Origin: Lachnospiraceae bacterium MA2020
GTDB taxonomy: Bacteria > Bacillota > Clostridia > Lachnospirales > Lachnospiraceae
Length of the DNA stretch: 64,000 nt
Reading direction: 5' to 3'
Assembly (NCBI GenBank): GCA_000746015.1
Contig: JQKK01000020.1
Coordinates: 1-64,000 of the forward strand
Shown here one piece after another: positions 36,885-45,788 of the stretch (the first letter of the stretch is position 1; the number at the start of each line of letters is the position of its first letter). The translations under genes were made by a program, and so were the position numbers. Under the pieces are notes generated by a model, which worked only from the letters and a program-made list of their open reading frames with translations, had not been told where the DNA came from and searched no databases.

Positions 36885-37598
36885 CTATAAGTTAATCCCA
36901 CATCTCTCCATATTAGTCTTATTCTCACTGAACAAATGTCCATATGCCCATAATGCCTGATCTACTTTCCGATTATAAGTCATCTCGCCAAGCCACTCTT
37001 TCAACATTTTCGAATATGATACATAATCTTTTGCTACAACTTCGACATTACTTGAATTAAAATGAAACTGCCTCTCGCGCTCTTTTTCAGTAACTATTGT
37101 ATTAAAATCTTTTTCCTGTTTAATAGTCATAAGCGCTATATGTGCGAATCGATCATAAATTGGAAATGTGCCACCTGTGCAAAAATATAAAATAGCAATC
37201 GCATATACAACACCAATCCCCTTAAATTGTATTAATTCCCCCAAATATTTTGAAACTGATCCCTCTGGAATATTTATGTCTATATTCTTTGCAACCTCAA
37301 ACAACTCATCTAGTTCTATTACTCTTTTGTCTAAAGCGCCTACTGTATCAACGTTGTCACCTTTGTTTAAATAAAAATAATGCTTATCAACCTTCCATTC
37401 AAGAAAATCCGCCATCATACTTTGATTAATTCGTACTCCGTCTTTTATATCAGCCAGAATCTTTTCAATTCTTTTTTCTAAGGCTGTGTTTTTGTTCATG
37501 AAATAGTAAACCTGGCTATAGAAGTTAATAAAATTAGTTTTCCCTTCATCTTTACCTTGCTCTATTAAGCTACCATCTGGATAAAAATATCTCACCAT
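36885..37598 (-). CDS. OGG-fold (HhH) DNA glycosylase-like protein
   Basis: 237 residues. The segment LIQFKGIGVVYAIAILYFC is a helix-hairpin-helix, followed by GGTFPIYDRFAHIAL in which the aspartate is placed like the catalytic Asp of HhH-GPD/OGG1 glycosylases. The rest is unlike housekeeping glycosylases and fits the short OGG-fold proteins found in accessory regions. ATG 37598 has GGAG 7 nt upstream; a methionine six codons earlier lacks one. It probably acts on modified bases, possibly in phage DNA, which is inference. Confidence 0.6.
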   Translation of the reverse strand: MVRYFYPDGSLIEQGKDEGKTNFINFYSQVYYFMNKNTALEKRIEKILADIKDGVRINQSMMADFLEWKVDKHYFYLNKGDNVDTVGALDKRVIELDELFEVAKNIDINIPEGSVSKYLGELIQFKGIGVVYAIAILYFCTGGTFPIYDRFAHIALMTIKQEKDFNTIVTEKERERQFHFNSSNVEVVAKDYVSYSKMLKEWLGEMTYNRKVDQALWAYGHLFSENKTNMERCGINL

Positions 37599-37647
37599 AT
37601 TAAAACTCCAAAACACCTAGTAATCTCTACTACTACCACACTATTAT

Positions 37648-38058
37648 TTACTTTTCAATATACTCGTCTATCTTATCTCTCACTTCCAAATACAACCACT
37701 CGTCATCACTATCCATCCCAATACCATCCTTCTCTGCTGCATCAGTAAGATCTTTGACCATCCTATCACACAGGCGCTTTTTATCCTCTTCATTATACAG
37801 CTTTTTTATTTGATTAAGACACATCTCCGCACCAACTGCAAGGTAATCGGCACATAAATTATTACCTTCCTCATTCATTACCAAAGCTTTATCATAAATA
37901 TTGCTCCAATATTTTTCAATTTCTTCTATTTTAAAAGCATAATCTGCTTTCAGCAGGAACAATTCCAACGGATAATATCCGTTGTCACTATTCTCAATAA
38001 TAAGTTCTATCAAATCTTCTTTAGTAAATGTATCAAGAATTTCTCTAATGTCATTCAT
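37648..38058 (-). CDS. Hypothetical protein, paralogue B (intact)
   Basis: 136-residue acidic helical protein closely similar to 27178-27552 (shared NDIREILD, KEDLIELIIENSDNGYYPL, EKYWSNIYDKALVMNEE, AEKDGIGM-SDDEWLYL) with an intact C terminus EVRDKIDEYIEK. GGAGG lies 10 nt before ATG 38058. It is the downstream gene of a pair with 38087-38818. No known family was recognised. The recurring pairing with unrelated upstream genes hints at an immunity or adaptor role. Confidence 0.6.
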   Translation of the reverse strand: MNDIREILDTFTKEDLIELIIENSDNGYYPLELFLLKADYAFKIEEIEKYWSNIYDKALVMNEEGNNLCADYLAVGAEMCLNQIKKLYNEEDKKRLCDRMVKDLTDAAEKDGIGMDSDDEWLYLEVRDKIDEYIEK

Positions 38059-38086
38059 AATGTAATATCCTCCGAGCGACAAACTC

Positions 38087-38818
38087 TTATACGTCTCTAT
38101 ATATGTCACTAAAAATTCTACTTATTCGTATTGCATCTTCTTGAGCCTTTGCCTTGAGGCATTCATTATCATAATGATAATAGACTGCTCTTTTATTCTC
38201 AAAAGCTTCCATGAAGTGCTCTGTAAAATATTTTGCCAACAATGTAGGTTGCTCCACTATTTTTTCAACCAGCTCTCTTTTCCTGCCAAGATCATATTCT
38301 CCGCTCTCATCACACAGATACTTCTTGTCAAGATCATACGTGTAATAATCAAGATAATATTTACACTTGCCGATGAATTCAGAATTATATCCCTCGTTCT
38401 CAAGTTCTTCACCTGCATATTGGCACAACTTCCAATATCCATCTCCATCATATAAGTCACGTGAACATATAATTACCAGTGCTGGAATGAGATGATATTT
38501 TTTATCTTTCTGAATATTGTGAAGCATGACCGCTGTCCTTCCCGGTCCTTTAGGATAAAAATAACTTTGACTCATTGCAGCAAAGGCTACGTCGAGAATT
38601 TCTTCATCATTGTCATAGAAGACAACAAAACCTCTTTCTGCCTCAGCAGCTGTATAACAACAATACTCATCAGAAGAAGTTATTGCATCGTGAAGCATAG
38701 CTGGCAAGATTATTTCCTTGACTATTCTTCCTGATTTATACTTTTCCTCAAGGCAATCTTCTATCGTTTTAACAAGCCTCTTATAATAATCTGCAGTAAA
38801 AATACTATCTTCTATCAC
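38087..38818 (-). CDS. Hypothetical protein, 243 aa
   Basis: Start is GTG at 38818 with GGGGGAGG 7 nt upstream; the TTG seven codons earlier would place the Shine-Dalgarno inside the coding region. The protein is soluble, acidic and tyrosine-rich (YYLDYYTYDLDKKYLCDE), with TAAEAERGFVVFYDNDEEIL near residue 55. I recognise no family. It precedes paralogue B by 28 bp, as the unrelated 203-residue protein precedes paralogue A. Confidence 0.5.
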   Translation of the reverse strand: MIEDSIFTADYYKRLVKTIEDCLEEKYKSGRIVKEIILPAMLHDAITSSDEYCCYTAAEAERGFVVFYDNDEEILDVAFAAMSQSYFYPKGPGRTAVMLHNIQKDKKYHLIPALVIICSRDLYDGDGYWKLCQYAGEELENEGYNSEFIGKCKYYLDYYTYDLDKKYLCDESGEYDLGRKRELVEKIVEQPTLLAKYFTEHFMEAFENKRAVYYHYDNECLKAKAQEDAIRISRIFSDIYRDV

Positions 38819-38950
38819 AGTTGTACCTCCCCCCAACAACTATTCGTACAGAGTCCACTACAGATATTTTACCATAGATCTTATCTTCACCACACATTTT
38901 CATCCCACCCAATCTCTATCCGCCCTATATTTTTCATCAATTTTTCCCTC

Positions 38951-39029
38951 AAAAAAGTCCGTCCCTCCCAGTCAAAAACCTAATTGGCAAGCAATGTATG
39001 AATACGTCCGTTTTCATACTCGCTTGTTG
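38951..39029 (+). repeat. 79-bp direct repeat, right copy (R3)
   Basis: 77 of 79 positions identical with 28329-28407. Together they bracket a 10.5-kb stretch containing relaxase, mobC, helicase, the DUF3800 pair, Abi-alpha, the OGG-fold gene and the paralogue B pair. The hairpin that follows R1 is absent after R3. Confidence 0.85.
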
Positions 39030-39206
39030 AATCTCTACGTTACATTCCGATAAAGGTTGCTCAATAGGCAATAATTCACTAATAACCGAAATTGTTATTA
39101 GTGAAGTTGAAAGCTTATATCTTTTTTTATATAATAATTTATAAATATGAGATTATATGATAGTTGTAACTATACTTATCTTTTTATTTAGATTGGATGG
39201 CGTCAT

Positions 39207-40451
39207 ATGAAATTAAAGGTTAAGAATATAGGTAGAATTCATGACAGTAATACCATTGAAATAAACGGAATTACCATATTATGTGGAGAAAATGGCACAG
39301 GAAAAAGCACCATTGGAAAGGCTTTATACTGTACTTTTAAAACATTCCACAATTATGAAGAGCAGATTGCTAATGAAAGAGTTAATTCTATTTTTAGATC
39401 CGTAAGACTGCATAATCCTGATGTGTTTACGACAAGGAATCTTAATCATTTACGAAAAAAGATAAAAGAGCTTGTAAACCAATATCAGATACAAAAGGAT
39501 GTAGAAATCATAGATAGGCATGTTAAGGGATTTCTTGATACTAATCAAGAATATGATCCTATACTATTCGATAGAATAAAAGATGCATTAAATGCTGAAG
39601 ATAGCGATGTACTTCAGGCTATTTTATTGAGGAATATTAATGCTGAATTCAATTCACAGATAGGGCATATTAATTATTCCGAAGATAATTCTGAATTGGA
39701 GTTGTCGATAAAGGATGAAATTATACGATATTCGATTAACACCAACGGGAAAGTTATCATAGATGAAATGATAAGACTGATAAAAGACATTGTCTATATA
39801 GACGATCCTTTTATCTTAGATGAAATGGCTTATTGGCATTATGGGCGTTCAGTAGGACATAGATTTAATCTTATTAATAAGCTCACATATCGCAGTGATG
39901 ATTTTTCGGCAGTGGATGATGTGATAGCAGGTAATAAGTTGGAGTCAGTATTCAGTAAGCTGGAAAGACTGGGGATAGGAAATTTAGAAGAAGATGCTGA
40001 TTCTGGATTTGTATATGCAGAAAAAGGATTACGTAAGGGAGTATCTATTGTTAATACGTCTACGGGAATTAAATCATTTGTGATTATCAAATCACTATTG
40101 CAAAAAGGATTTTTGGAAGAAAATGGCATTGTCATTTTGGATGAGCCGGAAACTCATTTAAATCCAGAAGGCATGGTTGAGTATGCAGAAATAGTAGTTA
40201 TGCTTCAAGCTATTTTAGGTATTAATTTTGTTATTAGTACACATAGTTCTGAGTTCATCAGCTATATTGAATACTTTACAAAGAAATACAAGATATACAA
40301 TAGGACAAAATTTTATTTGTTAAAAAAGAATACTCAAGATATGACTACTGATATAGAAGATATTAGTGATAATTTGGAATGTATTTATTCAAAACTTTCA
40401 AGACCGTTTTTGATGATAAGTGAGGAGTTAGATTCGTTAGATGAGGCTTAA
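39207..40451 (+). CDS. OLD/AAA-type ATPase
   Basis: 414-residue ABC-like AAA ATPase. Walker A is ILCGENGTGKSTIGKAL near residue 35, Walker B is NGIVILDEPETHLNPEG near residue 308, and the H-switch is INFVISTHSSEFI. A helical insertion lies between them. Such ATPases act as sensors or motors in many two-gene phage defence systems (Septu, PARIS, Gabija-like). There is no TOPRIM domain in this protein. The start has GGATGG 6 nt upstream. It overlaps the next gene by 11 bp, so both proteins are made together. Confidence 0.8.
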   Translation: MKLKVKNIGRIHDSNTIEINGITILCGENGTGKSTIGKALYCTFKTFHNYEEQIANERVNSIFRSVRLHNPDVFTTRNLNHLRKKIKELVNQYQIQKDVEIIDRHVKGFLDTNQEYDPILFDRIKDALNAEDSDVLQAILLRNINAEFNSQIGHINYSEDNSELELSIKDEIIRYSINTNGKVIIDEMIRLIKDIVYIDDPFILDEMAYWHYGRSVGHRFNLINKLTYRSDDFSAVDDVIAGNKLESVFSKLERLGIGNLEEDADSGFVYAEKGLRKGVSIVNTSTGIKSFVIIKSLLQKGFLEENGIVILDEPETHLNPEGMVEYAEIVVMLQAILGINFVISTHSSEFISYIEYFTKKYKIYNRTKFYLLKKNTQDMTTDIEDISDNLECIYSKLSRPFLMISEELDSLDEA

Positions 40452-40992
40452 AGATTTTGATGAATTCAAAGAAAATGGTGCGATGAAAACACTTAAAGCT
40501 ACTTCTTTGAATTCCAATTCTGACAATTATCTGACCAATAATGAAATGTTGGTTGTAGATTTCGATAAAGCAAAAACCAATTATTGTAACAAACTGAAAA
40601 AATCAGAAGAATATGCTTCTTCAGCAGATGCATTGTGCAAGACGGTCTATGAAGATAAGTTCTATTTAATAGAATTTAAGGATGGAGATTTTGAACCAAA
40701 AGAAATTAGGAAAAAGGCAGTAGACAGTGTGTATCTTATAAGTGGGATTACGGATAAAAGTGTGAATTTTATTCGTGAAAATATTACATTTGTTTTGGTT
40801 TATAACGGTAATGTGAAACAATTAGATTCACGTCAAAAAAGAGCATTGGCGTTGGCGTCAAGAGGACGCGAAGATTATGCAATATGGGGATTAGGAAAAC
40901 TTAGAGGATTTTACTATGATGATGTAAAGGTATATGAGAAAAAGGAATTCAACAAGTCGACTGTTTTGAATAAGATTGTGGCGATACAGTAA
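40441..40992 (+). CDS. Putative PD-(D/E)XK-like effector paired with the AAA ATPase
   Basis: 183 residues. SSADALCKTVYEDKFYLIEFKDGDF has the spacing of a PD-(D/E)XK nuclease core (D, then E-x-K as EFK at the end of a strand), followed by a helix with KKAVDSVYLIS. The similarity is by eye only. The gene starts inside the end of the ATPase gene (11-bp overlap) with AGGAG about 14 nt upstream. A defence-type ATPase plus nuclease pair is the best reading, but I cannot place it in a named system. Confidence 0.45.
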   Translation: MRLKDFDEFKENGAMKTLKATSLNSNSDNYLTNNEMLVVDFDKAKTNYCNKLKKSEEYASSADALCKTVYEDKFYLIEFKDGDFEPKEIRKKAVDSVYLISGITDKSVNFIRENITFVLVYNGNVKQLDSRQKRALALASRGREDYAIWGLGKLRGFYYDDVKVYEKKEFNKSTVLNKIVAIQ

Positions 40993-41045
40993 ATTAATAG
41001 GATTATAATAGATGAGAGGTGAGCTCAACTTATATTGTAAAATTT

Positions 41046-41076
41046 CATGGTATCTGTTTTTTTAACAGATACCATG
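41046..41076. terminator. Hairpin after the ATPase/nuclease pair
   Basis: Perfect 13-bp stem CATGGTATCTGTT / AACAGATACCATG with a 5-nt T loop, 54 bp after the stop at 40992. There is no T run on either side, so termination is likely but not certain. Confidence 0.5.
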
Positions 41077-41143
41077 AAGTATTCACCTATACTCACTATA
41101 CACCTCATCATAGCTTCTTTTGCCGTCTATATAATCCGTGACA

Positions 41144-41163
41144 TTGGTACCGTGTACCTTTAA
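41144..41163 (+). repeat. 20-bp junction motif S, copy 3
   Basis: Exact TTGGTACCGTGTACCTTTAA, starting within 10 bp of the stop codon of the lipoprotein gene on the minus strand. Confidence 0.85.
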
Positions 41164-41168
41164 TTTCG

Positions 41169-42251
41169 TTAAAACGGCGTAAAATCCAGCTTCTGATATC
41201 TGTGCTTCTCTAACAACTTTTTCCCCTCATCCTCGGTGATCGGATTAGACTCATCTTCATATGGTTCTTTGTCAGAATGAAACCAGTAACCCTGTGCTTT
41301 TTCATCGTCGTCTGTAAAAACAGATTCGATGATATTGAGTTTTCCATCACTGTAATTATAGTATGCCCAACTGGAATAAGCAGCCCCACTAGAGCCTTCG
41401 TTTGCAATCGAACCATCATCGCACAGATAATAGCGGTTTCTTTCCCAGCCATCAAAAACATGGACTACCTTTCCATTCTTCATGGTGTATAGATCATATA
41501 TAATACTGTCCCATCCCTCATTCGGTCCGCTTCCGTCTGCGGCATTTTCTCCCAGAATCAGTTCTTCTGTTCCGTCTCCATCAAGATCTTTTTTCAGATA
41601 ACCTAAAATCTCATATTCCGGATTATTCATGAAGAAGCATGTAGAAATACCATAAGGAGAGTCCTCGTCTTCATTGAATCCGTTCTTTAGTCCATCTGAA
41701 ATGGTATCAATAATTTCATCATATGATTCTGCTGAAACCACATCGTCTACGGTTTCAGCTATTTCTGAGTCTTCGTAGGTAAATCCTGCTGCCTCCGAGC
41801 TCCAGTCGCTATACACCCGGTCCTTTCCTGTTCCCTTGAATGCCCTGACCTTTATCAGAAAATCAAAATCATCCTGTGCTGATGCCACGTAAAACGGATC
41901 ATTTGTTTCAGTTATTTCCGGTTGGTTGAATTCTTCATCTGAATAATATTTCCCCTGTGAAGAAACTTCATATCCGTCTGCTCCATCAACAGGTGTCCAC
42001 TCAAAATATACTTCTATGCAATCATCACCGGGACGTTTTACTCCATCCTTGACCTCCGGCACCGAAAGCAAAGCTTCAGATGATGTTTCTGAGCTATTTT
42101 CTTCTGCTACTGTTGATTCAACATTTTCTGCTGTAGACTCAACCGTCTCCACTGTACCTTTTTCTTCACCGTCTTTACTACTACCGCATGCCGATATAAT
42201 AACGGCTATCGCTGTTGTAATAATCATGACTTTTAATTTTTTTAATTTCAT
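41169..42251 (-). CDS. Secreted lipoprotein with fibronectin III-like domain
   Basis: 360 residues with a lipoprotein signal peptide: KLKKLKVM, a hydrophobic stretch, then ISACGSS with the lipid-bearing cysteine near residue 22. A Ser/Glu-rich linker follows. Residues about 65-150 look like a fibronectin type III domain (YFEWTPVDGADGYEVS, then FLIKVRAFKG). The C-terminal half has repeated acidic D-x-D-G segments (KKDLDGDGTEELILGE) like calcium-binding or FG-GAP-type repeats. It is probably a surface protein facing outwards; the ligand is unknown. No operon partner is evident. Confidence 0.75.
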   Translation of the reverse strand: MKLKKLKVMIITTAIAVIISACGSSKDGEEKGTVETVESTAENVESTVAEENSSETSSEALLSVPEVKDGVKRPGDDCIEVYFEWTPVDGADGYEVSSQGKYYSDEEFNQPEITETNDPFYVASAQDDFDFLIKVRAFKGTGKDRVYSDWSSEAAGFTYEDSEIAETVDDVVSAESYDEIIDTISDGLKNGFNEDEDSPYGISTCFFMNNPEYEILGYLKKDLDGDGTEELILGENAADGSGPNEGWDSIIYDLYTMKNGKVVHVFDGWERNRYYLCDDGSIANEGSSGAAYSSWAYYNYSDGKLNIIESVFTDDDEKAQGYWFHSDKEPYEDESNPITEDEGKKLLEKHRYQKLDFTPF

Positions 42252-42366
42252 TTACCCTTTACTCCACAAACATCATTATAGTATAACTCGTATGCTCATC
42301 TTATCATAATCCTGCCACAAGAGCATACTGTAATTAGTATGTAAAGATACCATGTTATGTTACCTT

Positions 42367-43014
42367 TTACATCCCCACTGCTAAGTTAGATTTCTCAGCC
42401 ACCATTTCCGTAACAGCTCTTTCAAGCAATGCTGATGGATTACTATTAGGGTTTATCCAATCATCAATGGCATCAAAGGGTAATACGAGTGGCATTCTGT
42501 CATGAATTTTTCTTAACTTTTCTGTCGGTTCTCTTGTCAGGATCGTAAATACAGGGTATTTCAAATCCCTATATTCCTGCATCTGATACAAGCCTGCCAG
42601 ATATGTTACAGACTCACCCACAGGTTGTATGGAATACTTGTCACCCGTTACAGACTTTCCCTTTGAATCAATGTAATGCTCCCATTCGTAATACCACGAG
42701 GCAGGCACAACACATCTGTGAGATTTCCATGCTTCCTTAAAGCTTATCTTGTCTTTTGCTGACTCAACCCTTGCATTGACAATAGGACGCTCTATGCCTC
42801 TGACATTGAAGCCCCACACCATCGGAAACACAGCCTGATTTCCATCTTTATCCGGTGCTATGACAGCAACTATGTTTGTCGGAAATATCTCACCTTCCGT
42901 AATCAACGCTTTTCCAAGCCGGTCTATCATCATGGCTGTTAGCCTGCTTTTCTTAACTTTTTCTGTATATACCCTCAGTTCCGGGGATAACTCCATAAAA
43001 TACCTACAACACAT
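42367..43014 (-). CDS. yedK: SOS response-associated peptidase (SRAP/YedK-HMCES), copy 1
   Basis: 215-residue SRAP protein that forms a thiazolidine crosslink with abasic sites in single-stranded DNA. The catalytic cysteine follows Met1 (MCCRYF). NARVES supplies the conserved Asn and Glu, RCVVPASWYYEW the core, and HDRMP the catalytic histidine. The sequence is nearly identical to 61520-62167. Grouping with a Y-family polymerase and a YolD-like protein suggests an SOS or translesion cassette carried by mobile elements. Confidence 0.92.
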   Translation of the reverse strand: MCCRYFMELSPELRVYTEKVKKSRLTAMMIDRLGKALITEGEIFPTNIVAVIAPDKDGNQAVFPMVWGFNVRGIERPIVNARVESAKDKISFKEAWKSHRCVVPASWYYEWEHYIDSKGKSVTGDKYSIQPVGESVTYLAGLYQMQEYRDLKYPVFTILTREPTEKLRKIHDRMPLVLPFDAIDDWINPNSNPSALLERAVTEMVAEKSNLAVGM

Positions 43015-43027
43015 ATTCCATCACCTA

Positions 43028-43252
43028 CTATTGATTCAACCGCGAAAATTCATCTTCACTTGTCCTGATTTTTTCATCAAATCCTGCCAGTGCGTCAAAT
43101 GGTGCATATATCTTCGCCCACCTCGAAACCGGCATAGGCGGGTGCTTTATGCTGAAATCATCCCATTCATCATGTTTATTTCTTCCCTTCAAATAAACTT
43201 CCCTGTACCTGAAATTAGGTGGCATTTTCATAAAACCTATTTCATCTGCCAT
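43028..43252 (-). CDS. YolD-like small protein, copy 1
   Basis: 74 residues. HPPMPVSRWAKIYAPFDALAGFDEKIRTSE matches the RAAQFxPFxAL-type motif of YolD-like proteins that accompany UmuC/DinB genes in Firmicutes. GGAG lies 8 nt before the ATG. It sits between the polymerase and SRAP genes and probably works with the polymerase; its mechanism is not known. Confidence 0.7.
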   Translation of the reverse strand: MADEIGFMKMPPNFRYREVYLKGRNKHDEWDDFSIKHPPMPVSRWAKIYAPFDALAGFDEKIRTSEDEFSRLNQ

Positions 43253-43270
43253 ATCAATATCTCCAATATA

Positions 43271-44600
43271 TCACGCAAGATGTCCGCCTATCTGCCTGTT
43301 TCTTTCAAGCTGAGTCGCACCTTCAAGCATATTTTTTCCCTTAAAAAGAACATTCGCCCCATACTTTGAACGCAGCTCCAAAACAGCGCGTTTAAGCCGT
43401 CTTTCCCTCTCAAGCTTATTATAATCCGTAAGGAAGCTAAGCTGATAATAGCCCTCATCAGACACAACACTCTCAGCGCATACTCCAAGCCTCCTATAAA
43501 GCAGCCTGTGATCTGTCTTCGCATCAAACGACTCAAGCAAACGCGGCAGAATAATAATTCCTGAATTTGTATCCGTCGGCATTCTTACCGTACCATTACT
43601 ATGCTTAGGGTGCAGTCTGCCGTAATAATCCTTAACCACCTCTCCGTCATATAAAGGAAACTCCTCTAAAGATTTGTAGTCATACGATACCCACCATGAA
43701 AACTTAGGTGCTACAACGGCTTTGGCAAACATTTCCTCGCAAAGATTATCAACCATCTCCGAGAACACATTTCTTGCTTCCCCATACTTATATGGACGTG
43801 GCAGGACCTGACCGTTTGAAAGACTATGATTATCCGTATGATAGTTTTTGATATCATATATACCAACGGGATCTTCTCCCCATGCATGGGCAATCATAAT
43901 TTCACCGTCAATACCGAATTTTTTATAAAACCATTCCTCGTCCCACTGTGATTTCTCAGCAATATCCCCCATGGTGGTAAGACATGCTTTCGGCAATCCT
44001 TACTCCATCTTTATCCGGAAGTGCCTTCTTTGCAACGATATCCATTGCGACTTTTGCAAGATAAAGATTAGTCCCGATACCAACTGTCGCAGTGATGCCG
44101 GTTTTCTTCAGCACCTCCCTTATCATGGTCATTGCCATTAGATGAGCTGGGTGTATTCCCAATTTCTCAGCTTTATCTCGATAAAGGTGCAGATAAGGAG
44201 TAGCATCAATAAAACTTTCATCAATACTATATACATGCACATCCTCTGGTGCTGCATAATGGAGGATAATTGAATAAATCTGTGCTGATACACTTTCATA
44301 AAGCGACATGCGTGGAACCGCTGTTATATAATTCACCTTTGTATTATGTGATTTCTCATATTTTTCTATTGCAGTTTTTGCCTCAAAGAGTCTCGGTCTG
44401 CCTGGTACTCCGATTGCTTTCAAACTCGGAGAAACCGCAAGGCATATCGTTTTATCTGTTCTCGTGTTGTCAGCCACGAGCAGATTAGTTGTAAGCGGGT
44501 TCATTCCTCTGGCAACGCATTCCACCGATGCATAAAACGATTTCATGTCAACTGCAATGTAGCTCTTGGATTCACCAAAATTATTGCCGCTTATCGCCAT
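43271..44600 (-). pseudogene. dinB: Y-family DNA polymerase (DinB/UmuC), inactivated copy
   Basis: Compared with the intact copy (62424-63848) this gene lacks 95 bp between two GCAATC hexamers, seen at 43990. The deletion shifts the frame: the N-terminal part ends RIAESMSYHHGGYC and the C-terminal part reopens with a TTG-type start at about 43996. About 31 residues at the thumb/finger boundary are lost. The palm motifs (VDMKSFYASVE and YSIDESFID) remain in the N-terminal fragment, but neither half should polymerise. The start at 44600 has GGGGTGA 7 nt upstream. Confidence 0.9.
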
Positions 44601-44736
44601 AAACACATCACCCCTTACTCGTTTGTTACATAAAGGATTTTAATAATCGAACTATAGTTCTTTTAATCAAATATATCATTAGGAGAACATATGTGTCAAT
44701 CGAACATGGGAAAATTCTTATAAAGAAAATATAAAA

Positions 44737-44769
44737 GCAGGAGATGTAAGATAATTCCTACATTCCTGC
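44737..44769 (-). terminator. Terminator of the NTase toxin-antitoxin operon
   Basis: GCAGGAATGTA pairs with TACATCTCCTGC (one mismatch) and is followed by TTTTAT on the minus strand. A similar hairpin ends the related operon at 57747-57778, and the start of another copy is seen at the right edge of the window. Confidence 0.7.
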
Positions 44770-44810
44770 CTAAAGCTAAGCCTTTTTAACTGCTCGTAAT
44801 TCAAATATCA

Positions 44811-45029
44811 CTACATTTTTTCAAATTCCTTGTGGCATGCCACAGCCTCTTTTGCCCGGCGTTCTTTTTTTGTTTTCGAAGCTTCTTCCATAAGTGGACG
44901 CAATCTTTCCTTTGCTTTATCACATATTTCTCTCTGCCTTTTTACCCTTTCAGCCTTTTCATCAATCCATTTTGAAGCTATTTCCAAATCTTTAGGATTG
45001 TCACTGATCTTAAAAATACTTTTCTCCAT
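44811..45029 (-). CDS. Small charged coiled-coil protein
   Basis: 72 residues, very rich in K, E and R (EKAERVKRQREICDKAKERL), predicted to be helical. GGTGG lies 5 nt before ATG 45029. It follows the nucleotidyltransferase gene by 15 bp and so is the third gene of that operon. The family is not recognised; it may be a remnant or an accessory part of the toxin-antitoxin unit. Confidence 0.5.
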   Translation of the reverse strand: MEKSIFKISDNPKDLEIASKWIDEKAERVKRQREICDKAKERLRPLMEEASKTKKERRAKEAVACHKEFEKM

Positions 45030-45044
45030 AATGTCCACCTTGTT

Positions 45045-45788
45045 TTACAAATACTTTGTCCTAAATATATCCAGTGCTTCTTCCATTGAAACCTGTATGC
45101 CAAGTTGTTCTGTTCTTACAGGTTCTGTGGTTATCTCAGATAAAAATGTTGTTATACTTTCACTCACAAGTCCTTCCGAGTATATTTTTTCTTCAGGATC
45201 TACAATCTGAAGCAGCCTAAAAACATCATTCTTATGCTTCTTATAGTCCCGTTCGTTTACATGCTCACCATTTTGCTTTCTTCTCCTTAGTTCTATCCAT
45301 GCATACATTTTGAACGGAATAATATAATCTGCTCCTAAAACACTTATTCCATCTACTACTCTGCGTCCCCTCAACATAAAATTGTAGAAGTCATCGTTAA
45401 GCAATATTGCCGAGAGGCTTGAGATAGCATCATCAATATGTATAGGTATAATACCTTCCTCAACTTCAAGATGGTATCCCGGTCTCCTTGAAAATAATTC
45501 TATCATAACCGGATATCCCGCATTAGGTTCCGTAAATCTGTAAAAATGCATAACATCGCTGTTCTTCCATCCACACTTATAACCGCCCTCTTTAATATAT
45601 TCCCAGAAAGTTCTAGCAAAATCTTCCTTTTTATCTTCAAGTATGAGAATCATATCAACATCTTTAGTAAGTCTAAAATCAAGATCTGCTTCTGTCATAA
45701 GTATATCACATGCGGCTCCACCAATTACCGTATAGCAGTCCTCATATCCTGCAAATTTTTCTCTGAATGTTTCTATTCCTTCTACCAC
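45045..45788 (-). CDS. Nucleotidyltransferase-fold protein (type IV toxin-like), system 1
   Basis: 247 residues. The NTase signature VIGGAACDIL with TKDVDMILIL (G-G, then D-x-D) near residue 23-50 matches polymerase-beta-type nucleotidyltransferases of the AbiEii/MenA group. The remaining parts are helical. These toxins modify tRNA or other targets in known members; the target here is unknown. The start overlaps the upstream HTH gene by 7 bp, as in co-translated antitoxin-toxin pairs. Confidence 0.65.
   Translation of the reverse strand: MVEGIETFREKFAGYEDCYTVIGGAACDILMTEADLDFRLTKDVDMILILEDKKEDFARTFWEYIKEGGYKCGWKNSDVMHFYRFTEPNAGYPVMIELFSRRPGYHLEVEEGIIPIHIDDAISSLSAILLNDDFYNFMLRGRRVVDGISVLGADYIIPFKMYAWIELRRRKQNGEHVNERDYKKHKNDVFRLLQIVDPEEKIYSEGLVSESITTFLSEITTEPVRTEQLGIQVSMEEALDIFRTKYL

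Larger units (their letters stand above)
42340..44757. repeat. Segmental duplication, copy 1 (SRAP / YolD-like / DinB cassette)
   Basis: About 2.4 kb repeated in direct orientation at 61490 to the end of the window, from AAAGATACCATGTTATG through to the GCAGGAGATGTAAGAT terminator. The two copies differ by scattered substitutions and by a 95-bp deletion in the dinB of this copy. Confidence 0.92.
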
